Shown here: piece by piece, positions 7,450 to 14,930 of the stretch | How the letters are laid out: the number at the start of each line of letters is the position of its first letter | How positions within the stretch are numbered: position 1 is the stretch's first letter | Virus record (IMG/VR): IMGVR_UViG_3300047480_000882 | Coordinates: 1-23,695 of that record | Reading direction: 5' to 3' (one strand) | DNA: 23,695 nt | Source of the DNA: a virus | Notes under the pieces: model-generated | Seen by the model: only the letters and a program-made list of their open reading frames with translations | What the model was told of the DNA's origin: nothing | Databases searched by the model: none | Program-made: the position numbers and the translations under genes

Positions 7450-9105
7450 TTAAGCTGCCTTACCTGATGATATGCTGAAGGATAATTTCTTTAACCCCAA
7501 CGAAGAAACGACACTGATGTCAAAATAAAGCTTCCCCTTTACTTCTTGATCACTATATGCTTCAAAAGTATAATCTGATATTATATTATTGGTTTTTAAA
7601 TATGACAGAAGACTTCTTACATCTTCTACTGCTTTTTGAGAAGAAAATTTACTTATATTATTATTAGATAAAGACTTTATCTCGTTTATAAGCATAGCGC
7701 AGAGTCTAATCTGTGGAAGTTTTCTATAGTTTGAGGTAGGATGAGCCATGGTATTATCATTGGTTAAATACACTTGATACATATTACCTCTTCTACTTCT
7801 AGCGTTTCTGGTAAAAGTATTGACCCCTATGTTATCTAATCTATCAACTTGAGATTGGTTTAAAGATATTCCGCTAAGCCCGAAAGCAGAAGGTACATTT
7901 TTTCTTATTAAACTCTGGTTTACTGGATTAGAAGATATCATTCCAGCAGCGGTTGCTGCAGCGGAAGAGATATATGTGATATTCAAAAAGTTATGATTAA
8001 TTATTAATTCTCCATAAACTGGAACTATGAATCTGCCCATATCTCCTATTATTTGATTCTGAGAATCAAACATTGTATATCGATTAGTAAATATATTTTT
8101 ATTTTCAAGTGCAGCTATATCAGCTTCCGATATTCCACCAGTTCTACTGCCAATAACACCTATCTGAATCATTCCGCTCTTATTGTGAAAGTCTTGACAA
8201 TACATGGCTAATTGAGTAGTAAAATCTATAGATCCTGTATTCAGGATACTTGTCTCTAGTGGAACTATTATATCTAAATAATCATAATCTTTTATAATTT
8301 CATAAGTTTCTTCTAGCCTAGACCAGTATCTTTGATAGAAGTTATAATTAATAGGAGTTGCATCGCCCATAGAGTAAAATGGTATTGCAGTATTTCTTTG
8401 GCCTAAGTCTTCAATGTACTCAGTCATTGGAGCGGCTGCACAAATATATATATCTCTAGCACCTGCTGCGTATGCATCAAATACACCTCTTAGTAAGGGT
8501 GAATTAACATTTGCCTTAAGAAGATCTACCGCTTCTTGAATAGAGCTTATTCTAATAATATTATTTAAAGCAATTCCGTCAGCATGGCCTATCAAGAGTA
8601 TAGAGTTAGTCTTGTATTGTTCAAGGGTTTCATAAGCTGGAACAAATGATTGAATAATTTCTCTTTGACCGGATGCATATGAAGAAGACAGCGCAGCGCT
8701 AGTTTGCGGTACTTGAAAGTGCGCTATATATTGTATTATTTTAGCTCCAGAATAAGTTGTAGCTACAACTGAATAGTTACCAGGAAACAAGCTATTAGAA
8801 ACTGTATAATAAAAAGAAAACTTTGTTGTATTTAGATTAGAAACATTTTGCCCTGGCAAATCTCCAAAATTGCCATGATATATAGTGTTGTTTGTAGTTT
8901 TCTCAATATAGTTACCACTAGGTGTGGCGTCTTGAAATAAGTAAGAATAAGGACCATCTATAATAGTTCCCGACCCTGCGTCACCTCTATATACCGATAC
9001 TAAGACATCAGAAGGAGTTGCTCCTGCTGTTGGATCGTAAAAAGTATTATTTTCGTTAAAAATAAATTCAAAAGTACCAGTTTGGCCTGGAGATAACACT
9101 ATCAT
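7450..9105 (-). CDS. Second tail-sheath-like protein with N-terminal Ig-like domain
   Basis: A 551-residue protein. I place the start at the ATG at 9105, which shares one base with the preceding stop (TGATG) and has an AAAGG site, rather than the in-frame TTG one codon earlier. Residues about 1-135 are beta-rich and resemble an Ig-like fold, ending in P-G-N-Y-S-V-V-A-T-T-Y. From about residue 150 it follows the sheath pattern: N-S-I-L-L-I-G-H-A, a helix leading to a strand A-A-G-A-R-D-I-Y-I-C-A-A-A, then D-I-I-V-P-L. Near the C terminus it has a domain with R-L-C-A-M-L-I-N-E-I. It lies in the neck module, before the terminator, well away from the main sheath gene, and is AT-rich. A sheath-like neck or tail-completion protein is the best guess. 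Confidence 0.6.
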   Translation of the reverse strand: MIVLSPGQTGTFEFIFNENNTFYDPTAGATPSDVLVSVYRGDAGSGTIIDGPYSYLFQDATPSGNYIEKTTNNTIYHGNFGDLPGQNVSNLNTTKFSFYYTVSNSLFPGNYSVVATTYSGAKIIQYIAHFQVPQTSAALSSSYASGQREIIQSFVPAYETLEQYKTNSILLIGHADGIALNNIIRISSIQEAVDLLKANVNSPLLRGVFDAYAAGARDIYICAAAPMTEYIEDLGQRNTAIPFYSMGDATPINYNFYQRYWSRLEETYEIIKDYDYLDIIVPLETSILNTGSIDFTTQLAMYCQDFHNKSGMIQIGVIGSRTGGISEADIAALENKNIFTNRYTMFDSQNQIIGDMGRFIVPVYGELIINHNFLNITYISSAAATAAGMISSNPVNQSLIRKNVPSAFGLSGISLNQSQVDRLDNIGVNTFTRNARSRRGNMYQVYLTNDNTMAHPTSNYRKLPQIRLCAMLINEIKSLSNNNISKFSSQKAVEDVRSLLSYLKTNNIISDYTFEAYSDQEVKGKLYFDISVVSSLGLKKLSFSISSGKAA

Positions 9106-9482
9106 CAACTTGGCCTTTCTCTGGTAGCTCCAACTGTCCAGTATACTATTTTGCCCATTCTACCCCTTACTGGGGCGGCAAAGTCGATCAGATAAACATT
9201 TGGATCATTAATATTAGAAGGAGACTCTTCGTATATCCTGTCTCCTTGCTTTGGGTTGACTTCTGATTCAAAATAAAAAATTAAATCAACATTAGTAACA
9301 AAACCTTCATTGTCTTCTTTTTGTGCTTGAGCAAGAACTTCAGCGGAGGGAAAAAAATGTCTTGTTGTTATTCTTTCAAAATTTGTGGAATATAGAAAAT
9401 CATCAGATACTCTTCTTTGCAAGAGGACATCATGACCATATTCTCTAAGGATTTTTCTAAAAGCTTTTTTTGGATCAATCAT
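9105..9482 (-). CDS. Head closure (head-tail stopper) protein
   Basis: A 125-residue protein, taking the ATG at 9482, which overlaps the end of the adaptor gene by eight bases. The frame extends upstream to 9548, but that would overlap the adaptor by 74 bases and no better ribosome site is present. Residues about 60-120 are beta-rich, with a strand D-L-I-F-Y-F, then a G-D-R-I-Y-E turn, Y-L-I-D-F and a final strand. This is the small-barrel pattern of head-completion stoppers, which close the connector after DNA packaging. Position between the adaptor and tail terminator genes supports it. Confidence 0.6.
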   Translation of the reverse strand: MIDPKKAFRKILREYGHDVLLQRRVSDDFLYSTNFERITTRHFFPSAEVLAQAQKEDNEGFVTNVDLIFYFESEVNPKQGDRIYEESPSNINDPNVYLIDFAAPVRGRMGKIVYWTVGATRERPS

Positions 9483-10377
9483 ACTTCTTGAATTTTCTAT
9501 CCGGCATTGGGTCATCCGGTTCGGTTGGAGTTGTTCTACCTGGACCATAAAGTTCTTTGTCGGAAAGGTACACTAATTTACCTGTATCTGGATCAACAGT
9601 TTTGTAATTACTGTGAACTTTTTTATTTGGCAAACCTTTTGGAACAACAGCCCTCATGCCTACTCTAGATGCCATCATTTCTTTTCTTAAAGCTGCTGCT
9701 ATTTGACACCATGTTGTGGCATTGCCTCTATTGACCGAATTTCTTGGATTTGATCTATTTGTAATAGAAAGATCAGCCAGCTTGAGCGACAGTTCATCAT
9801 CTCCGCCAAATCCATAGGTTCTACTTAGCTCACAGCATGCAGAGGCCTTAATGTACTCGGCTGCTGTAAAGCTAATTCCAGATCCGTCTTCTGTATCCTG
9901 AAGATTAAAAATCTCTTTCATTTCAAGTGAGTAATGATGTATTAGTTCACCTATTTCTAATAGAGATGCGTCTGGGAAAAAGGATAAAAGTTCTTCTGGA
10001 TCAACATATAGTGGATCTATATCAGCTGCAAATATTATTGTTTCATCAGATTTTAGAGTTACGCTTGGCCTATAGTCTGAATCTGTATCGCTTACGTATA
10101 AGTTTTGATTGACTACGATCTGAGAAGTATCCGGCATAATTCCGTTAAAAGTGACTGTATATTGCCCCGGTTCTGAGGGGGTAAAATCATAATAATATTC
10201 TGATGAAGTTAAAGAGGTAGCAAAATCATTGATAATTATATCTTCGCCATCAGCTTTTTCTATATTAACTATCACAGAAGAAGGAGATACCGATTCTTGC
10301 TCTCCTGTATTAGGGTCTATGTCTACAAATTTAACCTTGATCCTTACGGTATCATTTACTAATACTGAACTAGACAT
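9475..10377 (-). CDS. Head-tail adaptor with N-terminal Ig-like domain
   Basis: A 300-residue two-part protein. Residues about 5-95 look like an Ig-like beta-sandwich, including a strand S-S-V-I-V-N-I and the typical penultimate strand P-G-Q-Y-T-V-T-F. Residues about 125-240 are helical: D-P-E-E-L-L-S-F-F, E-I-G-E-L-I-H-H-Y, then A-A-E-Y-I-K-A-S-A-C-C-E-L. This resembles the helical connector adaptors that bind the portal. The C-terminal 60 residues are Pro/Lys/Asp-rich and probably extended. GGAG precedes the ATG. The next gene, the head closure protein, overlaps its end. A similar Ig-like domain starts the second sheath-like protein two genes later, so neck proteins of this phage appear to be decorated. 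Adaptor function is inferred from helix pattern and gene order. Confidence 0.55.
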   Translation of the reverse strand: MSSSVLVNDTVRIKVKFVDIDPNTGEQESVSPSSVIVNIEKADGEDIIINDFATSLTSSEYYYDFTPSEPGQYTVTFNGIMPDTSQIVVNQNLYVSDTDSDYRPSVTLKSDETIIFAADIDPLYVDPEELLSFFPDASLLEIGELIHHYSLEMKEIFNLQDTEDGSGISFTAAEYIKASACCELSRTYGFGGDDELSLKLADLSITNRSNPRNSVNRGNATTWCQIAAALRKEMMASRVGMRAVVPKGLPNKKVHSNYKTVDPDTGKLVYLSDKELYGPGRTTPTEPDDPMPDRKFKKYD

Positions 10378-10395
10378 TTTATCTCCATTGTATTT

Positions 10396-10412
10396 TACTA
10401 TTGATAATAGTA
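10396..10412. repeat. Short inverted repeat in the gap before the adaptor gene
   Basis: TACTATT-GAT-AATAGTA, two perfect 7-base arms around a 3-base spacer, lies 19 bases upstream of the adaptor ATG in a 53-base gap. It has no T-run, so it is not a terminator. It could be a weak operator or simply AT-rich chance; I would not weigh it heavily. Confidence 0.4.
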
Positions 10413-10430
10413 CTTATTAGATAAGGATTA

Positions 10431-10793
10431 CTAAGCAAGGTTGTGTTCTGCGGATTGAGACCTTGACACTATAGAGACCCTAACGGAAGTCCCTTGTTCT
10501 AAAGTATTGTTTACAACAGAAACATCAGCGACATTATTTAAATAAATAATAGCTGATTCTGCTATAGACTGTGCTTGCTGTTGAGTTGTCTGAAGGGTAA
10601 TTGACCCTGACTTAACTGAAGAAACAGTAGCAAAGCCGACAAAAGTTGCATTGCTATTATCTGGCTCATCGCCTATATATACACCTATTGAAGGGGCAAC
10701 TAATATCCTAGAAAAACCAGGAACAGTTAAAGTCAACGTACCTTGATAGGATACGCCAGACTGACTATATCCAACAAGATCATTGTATAACAT
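10431..10793 (-). CDS. Small beta-rich protein, unknown function
   Basis: A 120-residue protein with alternating hydrophobic/polar strands (T-L-T-L-T-V, S-I-T-L-Q-T-T, V-R-V-S-I-V), no transmembrane segment and no recognised motif. The AAGGGG ribosome site is well spaced before the ATG. It lies between the small membrane protein gene and the adaptor gene, so it could be a head or neck decoration protein, but I cannot assign it. Confidence 0.75.
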   Translation of the reverse strand: MLYNDLVGYSQSGVSYQGTLTLTVPGFSRILVAPSIGVYIGDEPDNSNATFVGFATVSSVKSGSITLQTTQQQAQSIAESAIIYLNNVADVSVVNNTLEQGTSVRVSIVSRSQSAEHNLA

Positions 10794-10802
10794 ATAATCC
10801 CC

Positions 10803-11102
10803 TTAAAGAAAATGTTTTAGTATTGTCGTACTAGCCAAAATCACCCAGCATACATTAAATAGTATTATAGTTGGAAGAGTTTTTACAGTTGAAGACCAAA
10901 TTAGTGCAATGCTTGAAATTATTGCAAATATATAAAACCACCAAAACTGCTTACCAAACAAAAGACCAGGAAAGATAATTGCTATTTTAGTTGCAAAACC
11001 CCAAGCTTCTACAGTGTTTGCTTTGGTCCAATATGATTTACTGGACATTGTTTTTATGGCTGACTGTATCTTTTGAAAGAATAAACTTATATTATTATAC
11101 AT
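10803..11102 (-). CDS. Small integral membrane protein, three predicted helices
   Basis: A 99-residue protein with hydrophobic segments at about 34-50, 52-71 and 76-95, and a basic, polar N-terminal arm of about 30 residues. It starts directly after the stop of the upstream gene (TAA then ATG). An internal Met at residue 19 would still leave all three helices. Size and three helices match many phage holins, which make the lesion that starts lysis, and such genes can have in-frame dual starts. However no endolysin gene is nearby, and a role in the adjoining tailoring module (for example anchoring) is also possible. Function is undecided. Confidence 0.75.
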   Translation of the reverse strand: MYNNISLFFQKIQSAIKTMSSKSYWTKANTVEAWGFATKIAIIFPGLLFGKQFWWFYIFAIISSIALIWSSTVKTLPTIILFNVCWVILASTTILKHFL

Positions 11103-11774
11103 TTATAATTGCTCTTCAAAACGCTTGTATGGATATTGTTCAGAAATCTGCAGAATCCAATCTTTAAAAGGCTGAGAGATAGCTACATGATCTGGTATTT
11201 GCTTGTAGTCTGCTTGCCCTTTTAAAAACTTTGCTAGATGCATGTCTGGCATTGCGTCTATCTCATTCAATATTTCTTGGGATGGATTTAATGAGTCTAT
11301 AACCATCTTGGAATAAATAGCCATTGGATGATCTGAGTTAAATGGCTCTTGAATCATAAAAGACCATTCTCTAATATTTTTAAACAGTTGATAAATTGAT
11401 CTAGCTGCCCACATTGTGGAAGGTGTTAAATCAGACTGAAGGTCTTTTACTCCTAGCGGAATATCTAAAGCATTATGATTTGCTTCTATATAAGAAATTA
11501 GAAATTTAGGAGGAAAATATATTGGATATTCAAATTTGACAATATGTTTTGGATGAAGAACTGTATTTGAGTAGTCTGAAGATTTGCCCACAAGATAGGC
11601 ATGACCTTCATATTCTGTTCCTTGAGATACGGAAACCCCAGTAACCTGAAGAACATCGCACCTATCTACTCTTGGAACATTAACACCTGGAATAACTAAA
11701 TTTACTTTAGCTAATATAAAAAATCCAGGAGAAAGTGCTTCAGTTTCTTCCAATAATCTTTCTATTTGAATCAC
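11103..11774 (-). CDS. Unknown protein in the halogenase operon
   Basis: A 223-residue protein starting at GTG in a GTGA overlap with the preceding gene. The first 100 residues look alpha/beta, with strands I-L-A-K-V-N-L-V-I and a V-L-Q-V-T-G-V-S-V segment; the rest is helical, with several Trp-containing helices. It has no signal peptide, transmembrane segment or recognised motif. Because its translation is coupled to the upstream genes of the halogenase operon it probably works with them, but I do not recognise the family. Confidence 0.75.
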   Translation of the reverse strand: MIQIERLLEETEALSPGFFILAKVNLVIPGVNVPRVDRCDVLQVTGVSVSQGTEYEGHAYLVGKSSDYSNTVLHPKHIVKFEYPIYFPPKFLISYIEANHNALDIPLGVKDLQSDLTPSTMWAARSIYQLFKNIREWSFMIQEPFNSDHPMAIYSKMVIDSLNPSQEILNEIDAMPDMHLAKFLKGQADYKQIPDHVAISQPFKDWILQISEQYPYKRFEEQL

Positions 11775-12022
11775 TCTAATTCCTTTATTTTAGACTCAAC
11801 TAAAGAAAATTTATTACACAATTGTAAAAGTAATATTCTTTCTGGACCAATGCTGATTTCTGGATTATCTATAGTCTGACTTATATAGTTGTCAACATTA
11901 AAGCTTTCTGGATCAAAGCCAGAATTAATACATGTTATATATATTTCTTTAGCTAATATTGTTCTAAGTTCCTTTAGAGCCAAGAGCTTATCGCCATTTC
12001 CAAGATATGATTCTATACCCAC
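11771..12022 (-). CDS. Small helical protein, paralogue of the 76-residue protein at 15322-15552
   Basis: An 83-residue protein starting at GTG, eight bases after a GAGGGG ribosome site. It is predicted almost wholly helical. It aligns with the 76-residue protein encoded 3.3 kb upstream: K-[LI]-x-[AT]-L near the start, then K-x-E-I, a G-[FV]-D-P-[ED]-[ST]-F turn, an E-R-I segment, and a final V/I-E-S-K-I-x-x-L. The two copies flank the oxygenase/halogenase genes. Length and shape suggest a small coiled-coil adaptor or assembly helper. Function is unknown. Confidence 0.75.
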   Translation of the reverse strand: MGIESYLGNGDKLLALKELRTILAKEIYITCINSGFDPESFNVDNYISQTIDNPEISIGPERILLLQLCNKFSLVESKIKELE

Positions 12023-12024
12023 TT

Positions 12025-12822
12025 CTAATCCCCTCTTCTAAAGAGCTTTTTTTTAGAATTGCTTTTTAGCTCAGCGTCAACCTTGATTCTCTCTCTTCTA
12101 TACGGAGCACCGGTCCCGTCTGCTGGAGAAAGATTGCCGCTACCCATACCTGAAGAAGATACATACTTAAAGTAATCCTCATCATTAAAAAGAACTTCTG
12201 TAAAATCTGAATCTCTTTTAAATGGTATAAGTTGAGCTACTGGTGTTCCAAATCTTATAGTAAAAGGTTTATCGCCAATTGGATTTATAACAACATTCAT
12301 TTGATGATAAAAATCAGTATGCACTATTGCTGGCAGAACCGTGTAATCTTCATTGGGCTCCCAATGCATTGGGAGCATTAAGGTTGACCACCCTGGTGCT
12401 GTCTCTATTCTCCAAGGGTTAATAATTTTTGGATATTGGCCCGTCTCAATTTTTCTAACTGACGTCATAGGGCATTCTCCAGTAGAATTATATTTAAAAC
12501 CAGTAACTAGACCAATAGATACTTCTCTTCCACCTATCATAGCCGATGGAAAAAAATCATCTGCCCCTGTTTCCCATGTGCCATTGATATCTGGCCTAAA
12601 ACGATAATTAGTCCACATAGGCAATGTTGCACCCGCACTAAGAAAGTCTATAGTACCGGCGCATCTTCTTAAAGAGCCGCCTTCTTTTCTAATTCTCTTA
12701 AACCAAGAAGGTTGATTTGTAAGAGTATTTATATATGGAGCGGACTCCATAAGCCTATTATCCATAGGGGTAAATCGAATTTGACCTGGTTTTAATTTTT
12801 CTTTTTTAGGTTTAGGGCTCAC
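12025..12822 (-). CDS. Halogenase-linked protein of unknown function (DUF6065-like)
   Basis: A 265-residue protein starting at GTG in a GTGA overlap with the halogenase stop, so the two are translationally coupled. The first 12 and last 25 residues are Lys/Arg-rich. The middle is a beta-rich domain with A-P-G-W-S-T-L-M-L-P (about residues 142-151), then I-V-H-T-D-F, then F-G-T-P-V-A-Q-L-I-P-F near residue 200. This order (PGWS, a [ED]TD[WF] strand, a G-x-P-x-A-Q-L strand) recalls the DUF6065 family from memory; I could not check it. The last strand also resembles the dCTP deaminase/dUTPase barrel, but their catalytic motifs are absent. Tight coupling makes it a likely partner of the halogenase, for example a substrate-binding or recruiting protein. 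Confidence 0.55.
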   Translation of the reverse strand: MSPKPKKEKLKPGQIRFTPMDNRLMESAPYINTLTNQPSWFKRIRKEGGSLRRCAGTIDFLSAGATLPMWTNYRFRPDINGTWETGADDFFPSAMIGGREVSIGLVTGFKYNSTGECPMTSVRKIETGQYPKIINPWRIETAPGWSTLMLPMHWEPNEDYTVLPAIVHTDFYHQMNVVINPIGDKPFTIRFGTPVAQLIPFKRDSDFTEVLFNDEDYFKYVSSSGMGSGNLSPADGTGAPYRRERIKVDAELKSNSKKKLFRRGD

Positions 12823-14333
12823 TGTTTATTCCATTCTTGATCTAAATTGTAAAGTTCTCTTAGCGACTGAGCGTGGTCAATAAGTTCATGATTACTTCTA
12901 CCTTTATAGAATTCATCTAATTGTTTATCTACTTCTCTTCTAATTCCAAAATGGTTAATAGCCATTGTACATGCTTCTACATTTATAATCCCTTGACCTT
13001 GACCTACATGGGTCATATGAGGGGCTAAGAACATTTCCCCGTGAGAATGATCAAAGTCATTTCTTGACGGAGGTCTTTCTGACCATAAATCAATGATATC
13101 TTGAAGCTCTTTGTTTATTGGCATGTTTGCCATTTCTTGCCAGAACTTACTATCTCTTCTATCACTATAATAATGCAATCTAATCATAGTTAGTATGTTT
13201 TTCATAACTTTTTCAAAAGACTGATTAAAGTGTTTTTGTGAAAATTTATGACTTGGCATATAAGAGGAAATATATGGTATTGCTTGACGAATCTGCTGTA
13301 TCGTTGAACCAATACTAGTAGCCTCTAGTGGCTCAACAAAAGAAGAGGCTAATCCAACTGCAATAACATTTTTTTGCCAAGGTTCTTTTACATATCCGGC
13401 ATCAAACTTAATTACTCTAGGATCTTTAGGAAGCTTATACCCGCTTATTTTTTCTGCTTCTTCTACTGCTTGCTCAACAGAAATAAACTGATCACAGAAA
13501 ACATATCCATTGCCTCTTCTTTCTTGAGTTGGTATCTCCCACATCCAGCCAGAAGAAGCTGCTTTTGCTCTTGTGTATCCATGAATCTTTCCGCTTGGGT
13601 CAGATTCTGTAGGAAATGGAATAGCAGTATTGCATAATAGATAATCACTAAAAGACTGCCAATTTACATCGCCAACTTCTTTCAATAAGACTCTACTAAA
13701 ACCTGATGCATCAAACCAAAAGTCGGCTTCTATCTCATCACCCTGTTTTGTTTGAACAGATTTTATAGTTCCATCTTCATTTTTCTGAACTTTTTGAACA
13801 AGGCCGTCAATAAATCTAACATTCCTATTAAATGCTAAAGAAACAAAATATTCATTTAACTTAAAAGTATCAAAATGATATTGATTTGTATTATTGTGTA
13901 GATTTTCTCTTCTAATCTTATCTCTTACTAAGCCTATTGAAGATGTTTGAGATGTTAATGTTTTACCCGTTTCTATAATTCCCATATATGCTCCGAATAA
14001 ACCAAAGCAGTATATATCATCTATACCTGAAACGCTGTGGAAATAATCTGGAGTATGCTCTGTCCAGTTTTCATATCTAATTCCATATTTATGCGTAGCT
14101 GCGGTTTCCATTAACATTTCGTGAAGAGGTATATCGCATAACTCCATAAACTGACGCCAATGTTCGGTTGACCCTTCTCCTACACCTATAATACCAATGT
14201 CAGAAGAAGAAACAACGGTAATTCCACATGATGGAAAAGCTCTTCTTAAAAGAAGGGCGGTTATCAACCCCGCTGTACCAGATCCTATTATGCCAAAAGT
14301 TCTTGGCTTAAATTTATTCAAATTATCGTCCAT
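12819..14333 (-). CDS. Flavin-dependent tryptophan-halogenase family enzyme
   Basis: A 504-residue protein of normal family length (about 500-540). These enzymes use FADH2, O2 and halide to form hypohalous acid, which a lysine carries to an electron-rich aromatic substrate. Motifs: G-S-G-T-A-G FAD-binding turn at 17-22, G-V-G-E-G-S-T at 50-56, K82 in T-H-K-Y-G-I-R-Y corresponding to the PrnA active-site lysine, W-M-W-E-I-P (263-268) matching the diagnostic WxWxIP, and F-V-E-P-L-E-A-T-S at 332-340 with E337 corresponding to the catalytic glutamate. It therefore looks active. A halogenase of this family from cyanophage Syn10 (VirX1) is known to iodinate aromatic substrates in vitro. No flavin reductase is encoded here, so FADH2 must come from the host or elsewhere in the genome. 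Substrate and halide cannot be read from the sequence. Confidence 0.92.
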   Translation of the reverse strand: MDDNLNKFKPRTFGIIGSGTAGLITALLLRRAFPSCGITVVSSSDIGIIGVGEGSTEHWRQFMELCDIPLHEMLMETAATHKYGIRYENWTEHTPDYFHSVSGIDDIYCFGLFGAYMGIIETGKTLTSQTSSIGLVRDKIRRENLHNNTNQYHFDTFKLNEYFVSLAFNRNVRFIDGLVQKVQKNEDGTIKSVQTKQGDEIEADFWFDASGFSRVLLKEVGDVNWQSFSDYLLCNTAIPFPTESDPSGKIHGYTRAKAASSGWMWEIPTQERRGNGYVFCDQFISVEQAVEEAEKISGYKLPKDPRVIKFDAGYVKEPWQKNVIAVGLASSFVEPLEATSIGSTIQQIRQAIPYISSYMPSHKFSQKHFNQSFEKVMKNILTMIRLHYYSDRRDSKFWQEMANMPINKELQDIIDLWSERPPSRNDFDHSHGEMFLAPHMTHVGQGQGIINVEACTMAINHFGIRREVDKQLDEFYKGRSNHELIDHAQSLRELYNLDQEWNKQ

Positions 14334-14339
14334 ATATAT

Positions 14340-14348
14340 ATTATATCA
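14340..14348 (-). promoter_or_regulatory. Extended -10-like element immediately before the halogenase start
   Basis: TGATATAAT, identical to the element at 2759-2767, ends six bases before the halogenase ATG, in the 15-base gap after the oxygenase stop. If it works, the transcript would be nearly leaderless, which fits the absence of a Shine-Dalgarno sequence there. It has no -35 box and overlaps AT-rich DNA, so it may be chance. Confidence 0.3.
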
Positions 14349-14930
14349 CTATTCATACCATGTTACTAGGCTATATTTGACGCCTGAATTAACCGGATGG
14401 GCTATGTGTAGATAGGGAAAATTAGAAGGAAAAAGTATTACTGTTCCAGTTTCCATTGGTATAGACAAGTCAAAAAATGGAAACTCTAAATCTCCACCAT
14501 CTTTTGGGGCAAGGATGCAAGACACCATGCTGAACACTCTTCTATTGTCAGGAGCGTGATCTACGTGTGCGTGATACTCTGCCTCGGGATAATACTTTAG
14601 CAGCTGGTAAGCTGCGTGCATTCCAGAAGGAATTAAATATTCTGTTCTATAATCATAGGTAGCTTTTTCCACTGGGATTAAAATGTTTTCGGTAAAATAT
14701 TTAGATAATTCTGTTTCTGGATAGGGTTTCATTATTGGAATTAATGAACAAGTTAAAGATGTTCTATATTTAGAGGAAATACCATCGCCAATTCTTGAAG
14801 AACTCCAGTGTAGTTCAGACCAATCAGAAGCAGTTTCTTTTTCTAAACTTTGTATAAAATCCTCTGCTTGATTTTTTGAAAAAACATCCCTATAAATAGA
14901 GATACACTTTGCTGGACTTTCTACTTTCAT
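14349..14930 (-). CDS. 2-oxoglutarate/Fe(II)-dependent oxygenase (prolyl-4-hydroxylase type)
   Basis: A 193-residue single-domain oxygenase. It shows the facial triad as H122-x-D124 (H-V-D) and distal H178 (H-I-A-H-P-V). Seven residues after H178 is K185, in the G-V-K-Y-S-L-V-T-W block, where these enzymes carry the Arg or Lys that binds the 2-oxoglutarate carboxylate; Lys is the choice of prolyl-4-hydroxylases. A G-G-D-L-E-F strand at 145-150 and T-G-T-V-I-L-F-P-S at 161-169 complete the double-stranded beta-helix. It starts in an ATGA overlap with the upstream gene and is followed after 15 bases by the halogenase. The enzyme couples O2 and 2-oxoglutarate to hydroxylation, often of protein side chains. 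Substrate is unknown; a structural protein of the virion is one candidate. Confidence 0.88.
   Translation of the reverse strand: MKVESPAKCISIYRDVFSKNQAEDFIQSLEKETASDWSELHWSSSRIGDGISSKYRTSLTCSLIPIMKPYPETELSKYFTENILIPVEKATYDYRTEYLIPSGMHAAYQLLKYYPEAEYHAHVDHAPDNRRVFSMVSCILAPKDGGDLEFPFFDLSIPMETGTVILFPSNFPYLHIAHPVNSGVKYSLVTWYE

Noticed and set aside
9483-9548. Longer form of the head closure protein starting at 9548
   Set aside because: It would overlap the adaptor gene by 74 bases with no ribosome site; the ATG at 9482 makes a short overlap typical of coupled genes.
12025-12822. dUTPase or dCTP deaminase assignment for the DUF6065-like protein
   Set aside because: Only the final G-x-P-x-A-Q-L strand resembles that fold; the nucleotide-binding and catalytic motifs are not present.
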